This document shows, piece after piece, positions 1 to 10,571 of a DNA stretch of 64,000 nt (positions are counted from its first letter, which is position 1; every line of letters starts with the position of its first letter). The stretch covers positions 3,120,001 to 3,184,000 of the forward strand of contig CM063258.1 of the NCBI GenBank assembly GCA_032158295.1, in the 5' to 3' direction. Origin of the DNA: Pycnopodia helianthoides (lineage: Eukaryota > Echinodermata > Asteroidea > Forcipulatida > Asteriidae). Under the pieces are notes generated by a model that was not told the origin of the DNA, made no database searches, and saw nothing but the letters and a program-made list of their open reading frames with translations. Position numbers and translations under genes: made by a program.

Positions 1-39
1 GTGTTTTTGTTATAATCTCTTTGTTGATGATACTACGTG

Positions 40-335
40 TAATAATAATAATGGAGTCTTGTATAGCGCCGGTATTCGCCTGAAAAGGCGCTCAGTGCAC
101 TCGCTCATGTTACATGAAACAGTACAAAAGAAAGGGACACAAATATGTATGTTGAATATCACTGGTCAACATTGACTTCAAAAAGATGAGTTTTGAGAGC
201 GGTTTTAAATGATGATGTTGTATCAGCAGTCCCGATGTGGTACGGAAAACTATTCCACACTTTCCCTGCGGTAACTGGGAATGAACGTTGCTCCCCACGT
301 GTTCTTGGCCATGTGTTCTACCGGGAGACATTGAT
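40..335 (+). repeat. TATAGCGCC-type dispersed element
   Basis: An (AAT)n run leads into TATAGCGCCGG and then a short hairpin in which GGCGC pairs with the first GCGCC. About 190 bases later there is a stretch around TATTCCACACTTTCCC. The same layout recurs at 885, 12,640, 45,266, 46,680, 58,180 and 58,460, so this is a dispersed repeat. The 73-residue minus-strand open frame across it is a by-product. No tRNA-like head is visible. Transposition mechanism is unknown to me. Confidence 0.6.
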
Positions 336-340
336 CAGCT

Positions 341-884
341 GATCGTAGGTTACTGCGTGAAGGAGTGTATCGAGTGACACTTTCTTTCCTTGGGTAAGAC
401 TCTTTACAGACTTGGCTCTTCTACTTAATTTGGAAAATGCCATCGTTACAAAAAATCTGCACTTCTACCGTAAGCAGACAATAAGTGAATAATAAGTTTG
501 TTTGCTGTAGGATTTTAGGCTTTGCATGGTGGCCATTTTTTTGAAATCTTTTTTCCTCGGCTTTGGCCCCCTTCAGTGATATTTTCTGCTGTATACTTTG
601 TCAATTGCAAAGCATTTAACCAATCGACTGCGCTTCTTTGTAAAGAGTATCGGTGAATATTCATTAACCTTCTTCAGGCTAAGCGTTTGTGTGTGTCGCC
701 GTTGCTTGAGTTCAAGCACAAACCCAAGAAGTCTCGACTCTTGTTAAAGCTACTGGTCATGTAATGCGAACAACTCATGGTTTATTTTCTGAGGAAAGAG
801 CGAAACTTGTAGAGCCTACATGCATATTGTAGAGGGTCTATCGTAATGTTAATAGTAGTTTGCAACGACATTGGGGAAAGGAAG
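341..884. other. unannotated non-coding stretch
   Basis: I see no open frame with splice support and no repeat copy elsewhere in the window. The composition is ordinary AT-rich intergenic or intronic sequence. Confidence 0.4.
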
Positions 885-1255
885 TCCATCAATCAATCAA
901 TCAATCAAAATAATTTATATAGCGCCGGTATCCATAAATATGTTCAAAGGCGCTTTGACAAAGAATCTATTACATAGAATCTATTACATAGAAAATGCTC
1001 TTGAGTACAAATGGGTTTTCAGTCTCTTCTTGAAAATGTTCACATTTGGTGAAGTTTTAATGTCCATAGGGAGATCATTCCATAGTGTAGGTGCTGCACT
1101 GGAAAATGCACGGCGGCCGTATGTCTGGAGTTTCCATTTGGGTACGTGGAGAAGAAGTTTACCAGAAGAAGACCATGCGGTCTTTCAATCCACACCAGTA
1201 CCCAATACATCGCCGAGTTATCTCGGATTTGCTTGTGGTTTACACTGGGCACATT
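885..1255 (+). repeat. TATAGCGCC-type dispersed element
   Basis: A (CAAT)n run at 887-908 precedes TATATAGCGCCGG and a GGCGC hairpin partner. Further in is CATTCCATAGTGTAGGTGC, a block that resembles positions 220-330 and 47,070-47,110. The open frame at 871-1302 is produced by this repeat and I do not call it a gene. Confidence 0.6.
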
Positions 1256-2108
1256 TCACAGGTGCAAATTGTCATTGTAGCATAGATTTACAGTACAGGT
1301 GAGATGCACATAATGTCTCTGCACTCTGCACAGTGGTAAAAAATTAATGTCATGATACATCTTTTTGGCGCTTATTTGATTGGTTAAAATGGCAAAGTAG
1401 GATGGAGTCGAAAAATTGCATTACATCAGGGAATTGGAATGGGGTGTTGCTAATGGCAACAAACACAAGGTTATTATTTCAAGGTTATATACAGCTTGGT
1501 AAGGATAACAAAAAATTGTTTCAATTTAGTCTGGAAGCTTACTGATGTTGAAGTTCATACTAGGACCATTTTTTCTGTGGAAATATTTCCCTCTGAAATC
1601 CTGAAAAAGCGCAACAGCTGTTTCGGTTGTTACAACCGAAATTAGGGACAATGTGTTTACATGCTGAATATTGTGCAAGTTTTTCCACTATTTTCTCACG
1701 ACTCACACAATGGATTAAGCTCAGATTTTCACGGGTTTGTTATTTCATGTTTACGGTCGACTACACAAAACATGAACATTGTCTGTGACTATAATTGTCA
1801 GCTCTACCAATCATGTGTAACACCTTCAACAAAAGGAGAACATTTTAACACCCTGCATCAGCCTTTGTAACCGACTGATATGAGCAGGTACCAGCTGAAA
1901 AACATGGCCTTTCAAATAGCCTTTCCGTATTTTTTAGAAACCCCCATAAATTCTTTGACAATTATTGCCAGCTATTGCATAAAGTTGTCAAGATAAAGTA
2001 TGACGATGACGCAAATCATACAACATGATCCAGTATGGCCATTAAGGTTATGACGACTGGTCAAAATTCCTGATATCATGGGGGGGGGGACCTGGAAAAT
2101 CACCGACA
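1256..2108. repeat. intergenic stretch with a TTAA-MITE core fragment
   Basis: Positions about 1,675-1,800 repeat the internal core of the TTAA MITEs (CACTATTTTCTC, then a GATTTTCACGGGTTTG block) and are most like the copy at 13,225-13,340. No termini are recognisable, so it is a decayed fragment. The remainder shows nothing I can assign, apart from a G tract near 2,081. Confidence 0.45.
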
Positions 2109-2500
2109 CAGGGCTTGAATTTAGGGAAAAAATCCACAAGACCACAGGACTTGTATCTCAAAATGTTTACTGGACCAGAAATAATTTTACAAGACCAGAT
2201 TCAAACTAAGAAAAGACTTCCTTGCAAAGTTTAACTTGCATTTAATTGAACAAGCACTTAGACATATAAGAGAAGATTTGCCTCAATTGTCTTAAAGGGT
2301 AGTAAGTATATTCAAATCATTACTCAAAGTCAACATTTGAACATAATTTGTTTCTGTTCAAGATATTATAGAGTGAGTAACATGAATTGTTATTCAATTG
2401 AAAACACAAGACCGCCGGACTTGTCCGGCTTTGAGTTTACTGGCCCAATGCTAAAATCACTGGCCTCGGGCCTGCGGTCCAGTGTCAAATTCGAGCCCTG
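2109..2500 (+). repeat. MITE with CAGGGCT-GAATTT ends (copy 1 of 3)
   Basis: The left end CAGGGCTTGAATTT is the inverted complement of the right end AAATTCGAGCCCTG. Near the right end is a small perfect hairpin (CCGGACTTGTCCGG). Related copies lie at 24,992-25,347 (opposite orientation) and 46,253-46,635. It has no coding capacity. Confidence 0.75.
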
Positions 2501-2730
2501 CGACATCTGCATTTTGTTGAAGGGGCAATTACAATGCAACTCCTTTTGGAGTGTTTATGAATCAAATATTTTACCCGCCTCCCCACTGCCAAAAACACAT
2601 GTCTGTACTTTTATTGTGCGTGTGGGATGCTTTGTGACTGGTGATGAAATTTGTTAAAGGTCTGTGATTATTCGTTTACGCGAACTGTTGTGTGTATGTT
2701 TTGTAACGCACATTTACCTTTCCACGTTTA

Positions 2731-3015
2731 CGTCTGCTTGGGCGGCAAGTGCGTAAAGCGCTCGCCTCTCACCACCGTGGCCCTGGTTCGATTCCCGGCC
2801 GGGGCCATTATGTGAGTAGAGTTGTGTGTTGGTTCTCTCCTGGGCCACGAGGGTTTTTATCTCTCGGCCCTGCGGTTTACCTCTCTCTCTGGAAAAATCA
2901 AACACTTTCGTTCTCCGGCTGTGCTCCGTGGTCAAATGTAGGTCGATGTGGCTGGCTGCCAAAGGCGCCCTTGCATGCGTGCGGTTCAAACATGTTGTAG
3001 CCACAAGCTTCCCAG
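2731..3015 (+). mobile_element. tRNA-derived SINE
   Basis: A tRNA-like head contains a good B box (GGTTCGATTCC) inside a GC-rich stem, at about 2,785-2,800, with an A-box-like GGCGGCAAGTGCG upstream. The body that follows is unlike any tRNA. This arrangement is typical of RNA polymerase III-promoted SINEs. No clear tail is seen. The overlapping open frames on both strands are incidental. Confidence 0.6.
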
Positions 3016-3394
3016 TTTAGCGTGTATTACATTATTGGTATAATATTACATGTAAACTACTGTACATAAATGCAAAATAATATTATATATTGTACAGGGT
3101 ATTTCTTTCTGAGAATTTATTGAGATAACTTTTATTTTTTATTTTTGTTTAAGGCTGCGATGTGATTACGATTTGAAACGTACATTTACTGTTTGAGTCA
3201 TGAACCATTTTCCACTGGGCCAAACTTCCTAGCGATGCTTTACAAATCTGTTCAGCGTGCAAAATTTCCACTCAAATTTATCAATAGATATTTTGGAGAG
3301 TTTAATGCACTCTGATTGGTCGAGGACAGGTCACGTGGGGTGTATGAACATGTGCTTTAAAGACCAGCTCTGTGAACTAGTGAATAAATGGCCC
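3016..3394. other. unannotated non-coding stretch
   Basis: AT-rich sequence between the SINE and the MITE. I see no gene, repeat or splice-supported frame in it. Confidence 0.4.
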
Positions 3395-3787
3395 TTAAAG
3401 GAACATTACAGAATTGGTAAGAAAAAAACTTATAAAATTTACTTTTTGATCACAGATTTACATAAAACTTACACGGTCTAATGATGATGATAGTAGAAAA
3501 CATCCCTAAAAATATTTCTGTCTGAAATGCCATATTTGATGAGAAATGAATAAACTAATTTTCCGATTGGAGCTTATCATTAGTGAGCGTTTTATTCATT
3601 TGTTGAATCTATATGATTTCATGCAAATGTGTAATCGGTTTTTCACTATTTTCTCGTGACCCAGATGGCTGATCGATCTCAAACTTCTACAGGTTTGTCA
3701 GTTTATGTATATGGTGGATTACATAAAGTGCCTACACTGCCAGCAACTGTTTTGTTAGCAAAAACCAATTCTGTAATGTTCCTTTAA
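3395..3787 (+). mobile_element. TTAA MITE, family A
   Basis: The element runs TTAA-AGGAACATTACAGAATTGG to the exact inverted complement followed by TTAA. TTAA target duplications are characteristic of piggyBac-type transposition. Family A copies are at 13,664, 14,773 (composite), 19,294, 20,541, 27,590 and 48,202. The interior carries TCACTATTTTCTCGTGACCC, which is shared with other TTAA families in this window. It encodes nothing. Confidence 0.85.
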
Positions 3788-4140
3788 ACAACTCTTTTCT
3801 CAGGTCACAAATTGGCTCAGGAGTAACTTCTAGGTATATACAACAGTATTTAGATTTAAACAAATTAAACTTGAATTTAATATAAAAAAAATTTAACAAA
3901 TTCTTGGGGGTGATGTGTGTTCCATGTTTGGATTTGAAAGGTGTTTTTTTTAAGTGCCTGGCCTTTCAAATATAACAATTAATGATATGTATTCTAAAGC
4001 TGAAATAGGATCTTTTGTAACTATAAACAAACAGGGTAAATATATATAATTGAGGAAAGTATTTTTTAAAATAATATGATGCCTTTTTGTGGTAATTTTG
4101 TTGTCAGTACTATTATTTGTGACTCACCTAACTATATAAT

Positions 4141-4664
4141 GTGCCGTATTTTTGACCGTGTGAGGGCGCTCTCAAAAACATGTTTATCACTTCCGGGGGT
4201 ATAACGCTCAGCTAGCTGTGTACAGTTTTAACATCGGCGTTCTATCACTTCTGTGCGCGAGAGAGTTTAGTCAGTGCTTCTAGAATCTAAGGTGGATTAG
4301 TAACGGCTCATTTGAAGGTCTTATTGTCCGTGATGGATATGTCGTCTGGTAGTAATGTGTTTCAGTCCTTAACTGTCTGGAGGAAGTATTTGAAGCAGTT
4401 TTTGTTTGCGGAGAACAGTTGTTTCTATAAAGAGGAAAGGATAAGCCACGCTTAATTGCCAGTTCTGATATTGTAAGATTAGATGCAGGGCTCTTTATTT
4501 CTTTAAAGGAGCTGTTATTTATTCACCTTAGATTCTAGAAGCACTGACTAAACTCTCTCGCGCACAGAAGTGACAGAGCGCCGATGATCGCTTAAGTTAT
4601 ACCCCCGGAAGTGATATAAATATCTTTGAGAGCACCCTCACGCGGTCAAAAATACGGCGCATTG
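4141..4664. mobile_element. foldback element with about 145-bp inverted arms
   Basis: The arms at 4,141-4,294 and 4,522-4,664 are inverted copies with scattered mismatches; both include GATTCTAGAAGCACTGACT (or its complement), the GCGCGAGAGAG stretch and the TTTTTGACCG end. The loop of about 230 bases contains a 40-codon open frame (4,333-4,455, plus strand). A single isolated end-like copy occurs at about 61,357-61,382. Long inverted arms around a short loop fit a foldback or hairpin-type MITE. Confidence 0.75.
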
Positions 4665-4901
4665 AGAAAATTATGACAATGCATGTATGCACAAATAAAT
4701 ACGGAAAACTGGCATAAGTCACTCTCGCATTAGTTTTTATTTTTTATTGTGATTTCAGTTTCACTCTACAAAGATGGGATCACGAACGCTAACAAACCCG
4801 TGATTTTTTCAATAGCGAGCAGCCCCTACTCTTGTCCCTTTCCGCCTGCCCCTACCCCCATGGTGGTTACCCATCAGGGAACAAGAAGCAGGAGCTGTTA
4901 A

Positions 4902-5130
4902 GTACCCAAACTAGTAAGGCGTTGTACCCAAACTAGTATGGCGTTTAAGTACCCAAACTAGTAAGGCGTTGTACCCAAACTAGTAAGGCGTTGTACCCAA
5001 ACTAGTAAGGCGTTTAAGTACCCAAACTAGTAAGGCGTTGTACCCAAACTAGTAAGGCGTTGTACCCAAACTAGTAAGGCGTTGTACCCAAACTAGTAAG
5101 GCGTTTAAGTACCCAAACTAGTAAGGCGTT
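4902..5130 (+). repeat. 22-bp tandem array, 10 units
   Basis: The unit GTACCCAAACTAGTAAGGCG plus TT is present ten times. An extra TAA follows units 2, 5 and 9, so the units fall into blocks of 2, 3, 4 and 1. Ten units plus three TAA spacers account exactly for the 229 bases. One unit has ATGG in place of AAGG. The array lies about 0.8 kb downstream of the ACBD6 stop codon. Confidence 0.95.
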
Positions 5131-5234
5131 GGCAACAGGGGTATGCCTTCAGCATTGGACTTTGCACAGGGAGTTTTGAAAGGGCCGTGCAAGGAGGCTA
5201 GGTGGAGGACTATGACACCCAACTCTTTACCATG

Positions 5235-5322
5235 CTATGATATGGTCATTTGTGTTTGGTACCCTGTATCCAACAGTGCTATGGTATGGTCATTTGTGTT
5301 AGGTACCCTGTATCCAACAGTG
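5235..5322 (+). repeat. tandem duplication, 2 x 44 bp
   Basis: The unit starts CTATG and contains GGTACCCTGTATCCAACAGTG. The second copy differs at two positions. It follows the 22-bp array closely, so this flank of ACBD6 is prone to slippage. Confidence 0.85.
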
Positions 5323-5344
5323 ACAGTGTCCGTTTGAATTATCA

Positions 5345-5480
5345 TATCATGAAAAGGGACCAGACCATATTTTCCTTCCAGCCTCGGTTCGGTTACATCG
5401 GGTTCGAATAGAAGAAAGAAAGATGGCCGCATTGGGATGACGGTCAACAGAAGGCGCACATGGGGTTTACCCACCATGAG
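5345..5480 (+). repeat. fragment of AGGRACCAGAC dispersed repeat
   Basis: A block with GGGACCAGACCATATTT, a CTTCC-AGCCT stretch and a TTACAT-GGG stretch is repeated more loosely at 41,466-41,535 and 42,107-42,200. The copy at 42,107 is preceded by TTAA, so it may be the end of another TTAA element. Confidence 0.4.
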
Positions 5481-5907
5481 GTAGAGGGCTCCGACTCAAG
5501 AACACTTTGCTATCGCCCTAAGGGTTCTCCACCAATCAGTCTTGCGTGTAAGGCAGAGCCAAAGTCTGCATCCTCATAATGGCTCTGGCACAAAGTTGTG
5601 GTCAATGAGACGTAGGAAAGGTCTATAAACACAAGATTGCACAAATTAGGCGTGGCACTGTTTTTGGTATCGGGAGGTTACTCATGGGTGTGGTACAAGA
5701 CTGTCACCTCCAAACACAAACCACAAAGTCACTCATAACTTTCAAAGATCTCACTGTCCGAGGTTGACGTGCTCTCTTGTGATCTCCATCAACCCCATCT
5801 CGCTCACAGTAAAACCTTGAATCAAGACTACTTTTTCTGCGGCAGTGCGGTGTCCCCTCAGTCGGTGTAACCTCCGACCCAACTCCTAGCCTCCTGACAA
5901 GTCACTG
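5481..5907 (-). other. probable ACBD6 3' UTR and flank
   Basis: This lies directly downstream of the ACBD6 stop codon on the minus strand. I see no AATAAA for the minus strand until about 4,736-4,749, so either the UTR is about 1.2 kb long or a variant signal is used. No competing gene is visible here. Confidence 0.35.
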
Positions 5908-8900
5908 TTAGTGCACAGCCAACATTTTCTGGATGACTTTGTCCGAGGTAGTGTCTAGTGGCGTGCAGCCCTCATTGTCCTGTAGCTTATGATTTGCTCC
6001 ATGCTTCAGAAGAAGCTCTACTAGCGATGTATGTTCACAGGCAGCAGCTGAAACACAACATTGAAGTAGAAATTGTCATTTTATATTCAGTTTGTGGTTC
6101 CCCCATGTATATATATCTACTATGCCCTGTAGATATTGTTCTTTGAGAACTTATCTATTGCTAAGAGTAGATTTCCGAATTTGGGAGACAACTTAGTTCT
6201 GACTAGAACTGTCCTGCTTATTAACTACTACCTGGGCGGAAGGTAGGAAATATTTTGCTTAGTGGATCGAGGGGACTTCTCATTATTCAAATTGTCTTGT
6301 TTTGAATTACTGTAAAAAATACAGCGTGCTGAAAAGTGTCAAGGGGTACAGTCTAAGATAACTTACCATAGTGCAATGGCGTTTGTCCTTCAGCATCTAA
6401 TACGTTCACATCCGCGTTATGGTCCAACAATACTTGCGTGACGTCGATATGGCCTCGATCGCAGGCCCAGTGTAGTAAACTCATCCCCTGTTAGCAGCAA
6501 GAATCAAATACTGATTGTTCATCGATGGATTGCAACATGATGTCATTGACCACCATCTTTGATGAAAAAAAAACAATGGAAACGTGTACGCGCTGCGTAC
6601 AGCTCTCAGCCAATGACAGCTTGTCATGAATGCGCATTTCATCAACTGCGGCGGCCAATGCAAGGGGTCTACACTCGGAGAGAAAAATTTCACGGGTTCA
6701 TCCTGACTGAAAGAATTTGGACCCATGTATGAAAAAAAGCCTGGGCCCCAATTTCATTATCTGATTCAAAGCACAAGAAGAAATTAAGCATAACGCTTAC
6801 CAGAATAAGGTTACCACCCAAAATGCCATGTCACATGTATCATCTGTGACTGGTATCCTGCTAATTTTTTGCTCAGCAGAAAATTGTCCAGCAATATTAT
6901 CTGCTTAAAGCAGCTCTATGAAATTGGACGCTGGTTGGTGCATGCTTAATGAGCATGGGGTTGGAACCCTGTGCCACCCCCCCCCCCCCACCGTGGAACA
7001 CCTTATGCTGTTTGGCACTTTGGATCTGCACTCCAATTTGAAGGATTGCATAATAGCAACCTTATTTTTATGTTACCATTATTGGAAAAATCCAATCTTT
7101 CTCTTTCCAATGATGGTAAGCTCGAGTATGGAGGGTGAACATGGACAAAACTACAGCTTTATTACAAATGGCCTTTGTGGTCAGGCTTGAATGCTTTTTT
7201 GTGTGTAAGCTTGGTCAACTAAAGTCGCCAATGGTAAGGAGGAGGGGGTACGAGTGCAGTGGACTAAAGTCGGCTATGGTAAGGAAAGGGTTAATACTGG
7301 TATTATTTATTGTTTCTTTCCTCTTTGTTTAGTGATATGTCACTGTGTCATCAGCATCTACAAGATGGATAGCGGCACATCACAAATGCTCATTATCATT
7401 GTTACCTCTTCGTCAATTTCATTAACTCCAGCCTTGCCAGTGTCGAGTAGAAACTTGATCTGGTCCGCATTTCCGTCTTTGCACCAATCAAACACCGTCT
7501 TATTCACATCACTGCAGGAAAAGAAAAAAAACCAAGTAGGTCTGAGCCGAACATTGAGTACATATCTGTCACAAACGAAAGCTCCTAAAAAAACTGAAGA
7601 AAAAACAAAATCGCCAATGGACCTAATTCATGTAGTGTCACCACCAGGGCCCAATTTCATAGAGCTGCTTAAGTACTAAAAGTAGCTAAGCACAACAAAA
7701 TTATGCTTACCAGAATAAGGTTACCAGCCAAAATGCCAATTCACATGTACAATCTGTGACTGGTTTCCTGCCTTTTTTTGCTTAGCAGAAAATTTTAAAG
7801 TAATATTTTCTGCTTAAGCAAATTGGGCCTAGTAGTTTTGTTTGCGAAATTAGGGAGTCTGGTTCCCCTGTGTGTTACTGTGCATGGTGCATTAAAGGGG
7901 ACGCACGCACAGTTCTTTCCAATATCTTTTACATGCAATTTGACTCCCATAAAGGGCAGACCATCGGCAGAAAGTAGCAGCGTGTGAGGACGGCACAAGG
8001 GGTCAACGGGTTAGCACCAAAAAAAAAAACAGTCGCTTTGTCTTTTTGTCAGAAGTGGAGCATTGCACTCACCTTACATCCTCCTCTGCCTTGCACATAG
8101 TGCTGACCCCCACTCCAAGCATAGCTCCTCCCCCTCCTTTGTGCTCGATACGTCGCCATTCTGGGTCTAGTTCCTGTACTGCAGAAACATACTCCGCCTG
8201 GGCGGTCTCCTTTGTCATGTGACTCAGCGCGTGCCACGCATCCCTGGAAAAGAAAACGAGGGAACCAATTTGTAAGCTATCTATTTCTGAATGGGATTCA
8301 TGTATGGACCAGCTAAATGAAAGAATGGAAAAGAAAAAAATTGTAACTTTGTGCAAAGAAGGAACAAGTAATATTACCATTTTTGTTTGCCTTGGAAGTC
8401 AAACAGACCTGGTCGCAATGTGTTACATTTACCAACAGTTGCCTGTGAAAGGAAAACCAAAAAGGAAAAAAGATATAACTCTTGATTATTTTTGTTCCAA
8501 AGAATGATGCATAAAACTCACACAGCTATGGATGACAGACTTACAAGAATCAAACATTAACTTCAAATGAAATGCATGTTGTGGAAAAAACCACACCATC
8601 AAAACACTTGGATGAACTTAGTAATGCCTAGTAATGCCTTGACGTAAGTGCGGAATTCCCTGCTTCTGCAAGCGCCGATTCTTTGCTCACTGTAAGCAGA
8701 GCCATGAAATTGGGCCCTGCGAAAAACTCTGCATGTTATTTAGGCAAAATAAAAATGAAAACATGTTTAGCGTCCTGCCTTTTTTTTGCAAAAAAGGAGG
8801 CAGGTTTTTTTTTTTTTTTTTTTTAATGGACGCCCGACACATTTTTCAAGACCACCAGCCAGGCTATTTTTCAAGATAGTTGCCAGCTTTTTTGTGTGTG

Positions 8901-9206
8901 TTTTTTCGGTGTGCTAAAGTAAAAAAAATATGATGTTAAATATTTTAGAATTGATTTTTTTCGTCAGAGATCGTAAAAATTGATCCTTTAAAAAAAAAAA
9001 AAAAAGGAGGCGGACTCTCAAAAGGAAGCGGGCGGGGACGCTAATCATGTTTTTTAAAATGTATTTGGCAATACCTGCTTGTAACGTGCATACAAATGTA
9101 ACAGTTTATCTTTTGGTAGACCAGCTGCAAGTATCTGAACCCTTTGAGCGGCTTGCTGGAACTCCTCCTCAGATCCTTCCATGAAGTCACTGTCGTCGCT
9201 GTCCAT
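5908..9206 (-). CDS. ACBD6: acyl-CoA-binding domain-containing protein 6 (ACBD6-type)
   Basis: Six coding exons (9,206-9,075; 8,442-8,378; 8,243-8,073; 7,511-7,406; 6,487-6,367; 6,047-5,908) join in frame to 735 nt, 244 residues and a TAA stop. All introns are GT-AG. Residues 1-95 form the acyl-CoA-binding domain, with LYARYKQATVGKC at about 39-51 and PGLFDFQGKQKWDAWHAL at about 55-72, including the family's YKQ and KW ligand-contact motifs. Three ankyrin repeats follow at about 128-227 (LLHWACDRGH, TPLHYAAACEH, LLLKHGA). Known ACBD6 proteins bind long-chain acyl-CoA in cytosol and nucleus and stimulate N-myristoyltransferase through the ankyrin part. The human protein is 282 residues; this one is shorter mainly at the N-terminus and the inter-domain linker. 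The ATG was chosen because it opens directly before the DSDDSDFMEGSEEEF acidic start and follows a 5'-UTR splice acceptor. No frameshift or missing motif is seen. Confidence 0.93.
6740..6927 (+). mobile_element. Harbinger-like MITE in ACBD6 intron 4
   Basis: The element starts GGCCCCAATTTCAT and ends TATGAAATTGG, with internal ACCAGAATAAGGTTACC shared with 7,649-7,829. The flanking CTG on the left fits the CWG target triplet seen at related copies. The right end is eroded. Confidence 0.6.
6969..6992 (+). repeat. poly-C tract
   Basis: A run of C within ACBD6 intron 4. Similar G or C runs of nine or more bases recur through the window. Confidence 0.8.
7649..7829 (+). mobile_element. Harbinger-like MITE in ACBD6 intron 3/4 region
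   Basis: The ends are GGCCCAATTTCATAG and CAAATTGGGCC, flanked by CAG and TAG. The interior matches the copy at 6,740 (GGTTACC, ATCTGTGACTGGT). It lies in intron 3 of ACBD6 (7,512-8,072). Confidence 0.65.
8635..8721 (+). mobile_element. 3' fragment of GGGCCCAATTTC MITE
   Basis: This stretch matches the right third of the elements at 42,960 and 46,751 (GCGGAATTCCCTGCTTC, then GCCATGAAATTGGGCCC). It is followed by CTG. It sits in ACBD6 intron 1. Confidence 0.75.
8761..9051 (+). mobile_element. MITE with ACATGTTTAGCGTCC ends
   Basis: The left end ACATGTTTAGCGTCC and the right end GGACGCTAATCATGT are near-perfect inverted complements. A related, inverted copy lies at about 17,870-18,140, sharing the GGTGTGCTAAAGT, AGCTGGCAAC and GCAGGACGCTAAACGTG blocks in complement. 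Long A and T tracts divide the interior. It is in ACBD6 intron 1. Confidence 0.65.
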
Positions 9207-9850
9207 CTTCCTGTCTCACACTTTGTCTGAAAAAAGCATCAAATAGTCATGATAGTCGAAACAACTGCTGGCTGCCGCTGGCAACTTCAAAGCTATGGAC
9301 ATGATGGAGGTAAATTATGTCGAGTTTTTTGTTAAAAATACAATTTAACTTAAGGAACTGAGGGATAGTTTGCACTTCCTGTGGGGCTTAGTGCAAGTGT
9401 AAGGCCTGCAGTTTACTTCTCATATATTTGATAGAATACTCTCCGACTCTCCAACCTATGGCTGCACTGCATGTGATAAAGGTAGGCTAATCCATTAAGC
9501 CCCACCCACCATTATAGCAATTGTAACAACTAGTAAGTACTGTAAAACATACCCCTATTCCTAGAGCTATGGTTTGTTCGGCTATTTTCTCCACGATAGC
9601 AAAACAAAAATTGACACTTTAACAGTTCATTTTATACACTGCCACATTGCCTTAATACAACATTCACCCGTCTAAGCTTACCTTGAAAAACTGTTGGAAA
9701 CAGTTCAATCTTTGTTAGTTCCTTTGGGTAAGAAGTTCTCGAAAATTGTAACAAGTTAAATAATACGATTATGTACACAAACATAATAGTCTGGTTCCCC
9801 TATTGCTTGTATTACTTGCCATTTTTGCACGACGTCCAGTGACCATAGTT
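9207..9850 (-). promoter_or_regulatory. probable ACBD6 5' UTR with intron, and promoter flank
   Basis: Upstream of the ATG the minus strand reads TTTTTTCAG at 9,227-9,235, a strong acceptor, giving 20 nt of UTR before the start codon. A consensus donor, CAAG-GTAAGC, ends a candidate leader exon at 9,682. Its upstream edge is not visible; the promoter would lie around 9.75-9.9 kb. No TATA box is placed with confidence. Confidence 0.4.
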
Positions 9851-10199
9851 ATCTGATAATCAACAACAGAGGTCGCGCTATACCACTCTGTTTTCGAGCA
9901 GACGGCAGAAAAAAATAATAAATATTAAAATATCATGTGAATACTATTATTACCAGTCAGAACAGATTGTAAATTCTGTAGTATTTGAATATTTTAGGGA
10001 AATAGCAAAATATTTGGTGGGGAGGGATATTTAATTGTCGTTTTAATTGTTCAGCAGGGGAATGTTTCAAAATAACCCAATGTTTTACAATTTTATGCTT
10101 ATTTTTTATCTTTATGGCTTCCATAATTCGATAAATGAATGTATTATTACTTTCATGTGCAGCTAGGTATTTTTAGAGTTTTCTCTACCAACAATATTC
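9851..10199. other. AT-rich spacer upstream of ACBD6
   Basis: No gene, repeat or motif that I can support. It separates the ACBD6 leader from the CpG-rich block that follows. Confidence 0.4.
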
Positions 10200-10571
10200 A
10201 TTCTGAAAAACTTTTGTCAAGAAAAGAGGGCGCCCTTATGAGCGACATCCATCCACAAAATGACAGCATAGTACCCAGACGTTCCCTTGCAATCTTGTAT
10301 GACGGTAATTGATTTAGTGTGCATAGAGTAAGACGGTGCACCGCGTGCCGCGTGATAATCACTTGTCGTCTGCCAAACAAAAATCACAAATCTTGAAAAA
10401 TATTACGCGGCTGCGCATTGTTAGGCCTTTCATTTTTTAGGAGAACTTCAGCGACCGAAAAGCAAGAGTCATACAAGTTCAACGACGAAAAATGCCACCT
10501 TCGTGATTTGTACATTGTGAGACGAAAGAAACTGGCTATAAACTGTTCATTTAAAAATCAAGATTCGACGG
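10200..10571 (+). promoter_or_regulatory. CpG-rich block with candidate non-coding first exon
   Basis: CpG is frequent here (for example CCGCGTGCCGCGTG near 10,340 and ACGCGGCTGCGC near 10,407) and scarce in the flanks. The block ends in GACGG-GTAAGTAAG at 10,571, a consensus donor on the plus strand. The only ATG (10,491) is closed after four codons, so the exon would be non-coding. Together with ACBD6 leaving leftward, this looks like a divergent promoter. No downstream partner exon is proven. Confidence 0.35.

Noticed and set aside
871..1302. 143-codon plus-strand frame as a gene.
   Set aside because: It lies almost wholly in a TATAGCGCC element, and homologous copies elsewhere do not keep the frame.
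7254..7679. 141-codon plus frame.
   Set aside because: It is the antisense shadow of ACBD6 exon 4 (7,406-7,511) and flanking introns.
8049..8380. Two minus frames as separate genes.
   Set aside because: One is ACBD6 exon 3 with intron read-through and the other is its shadow.
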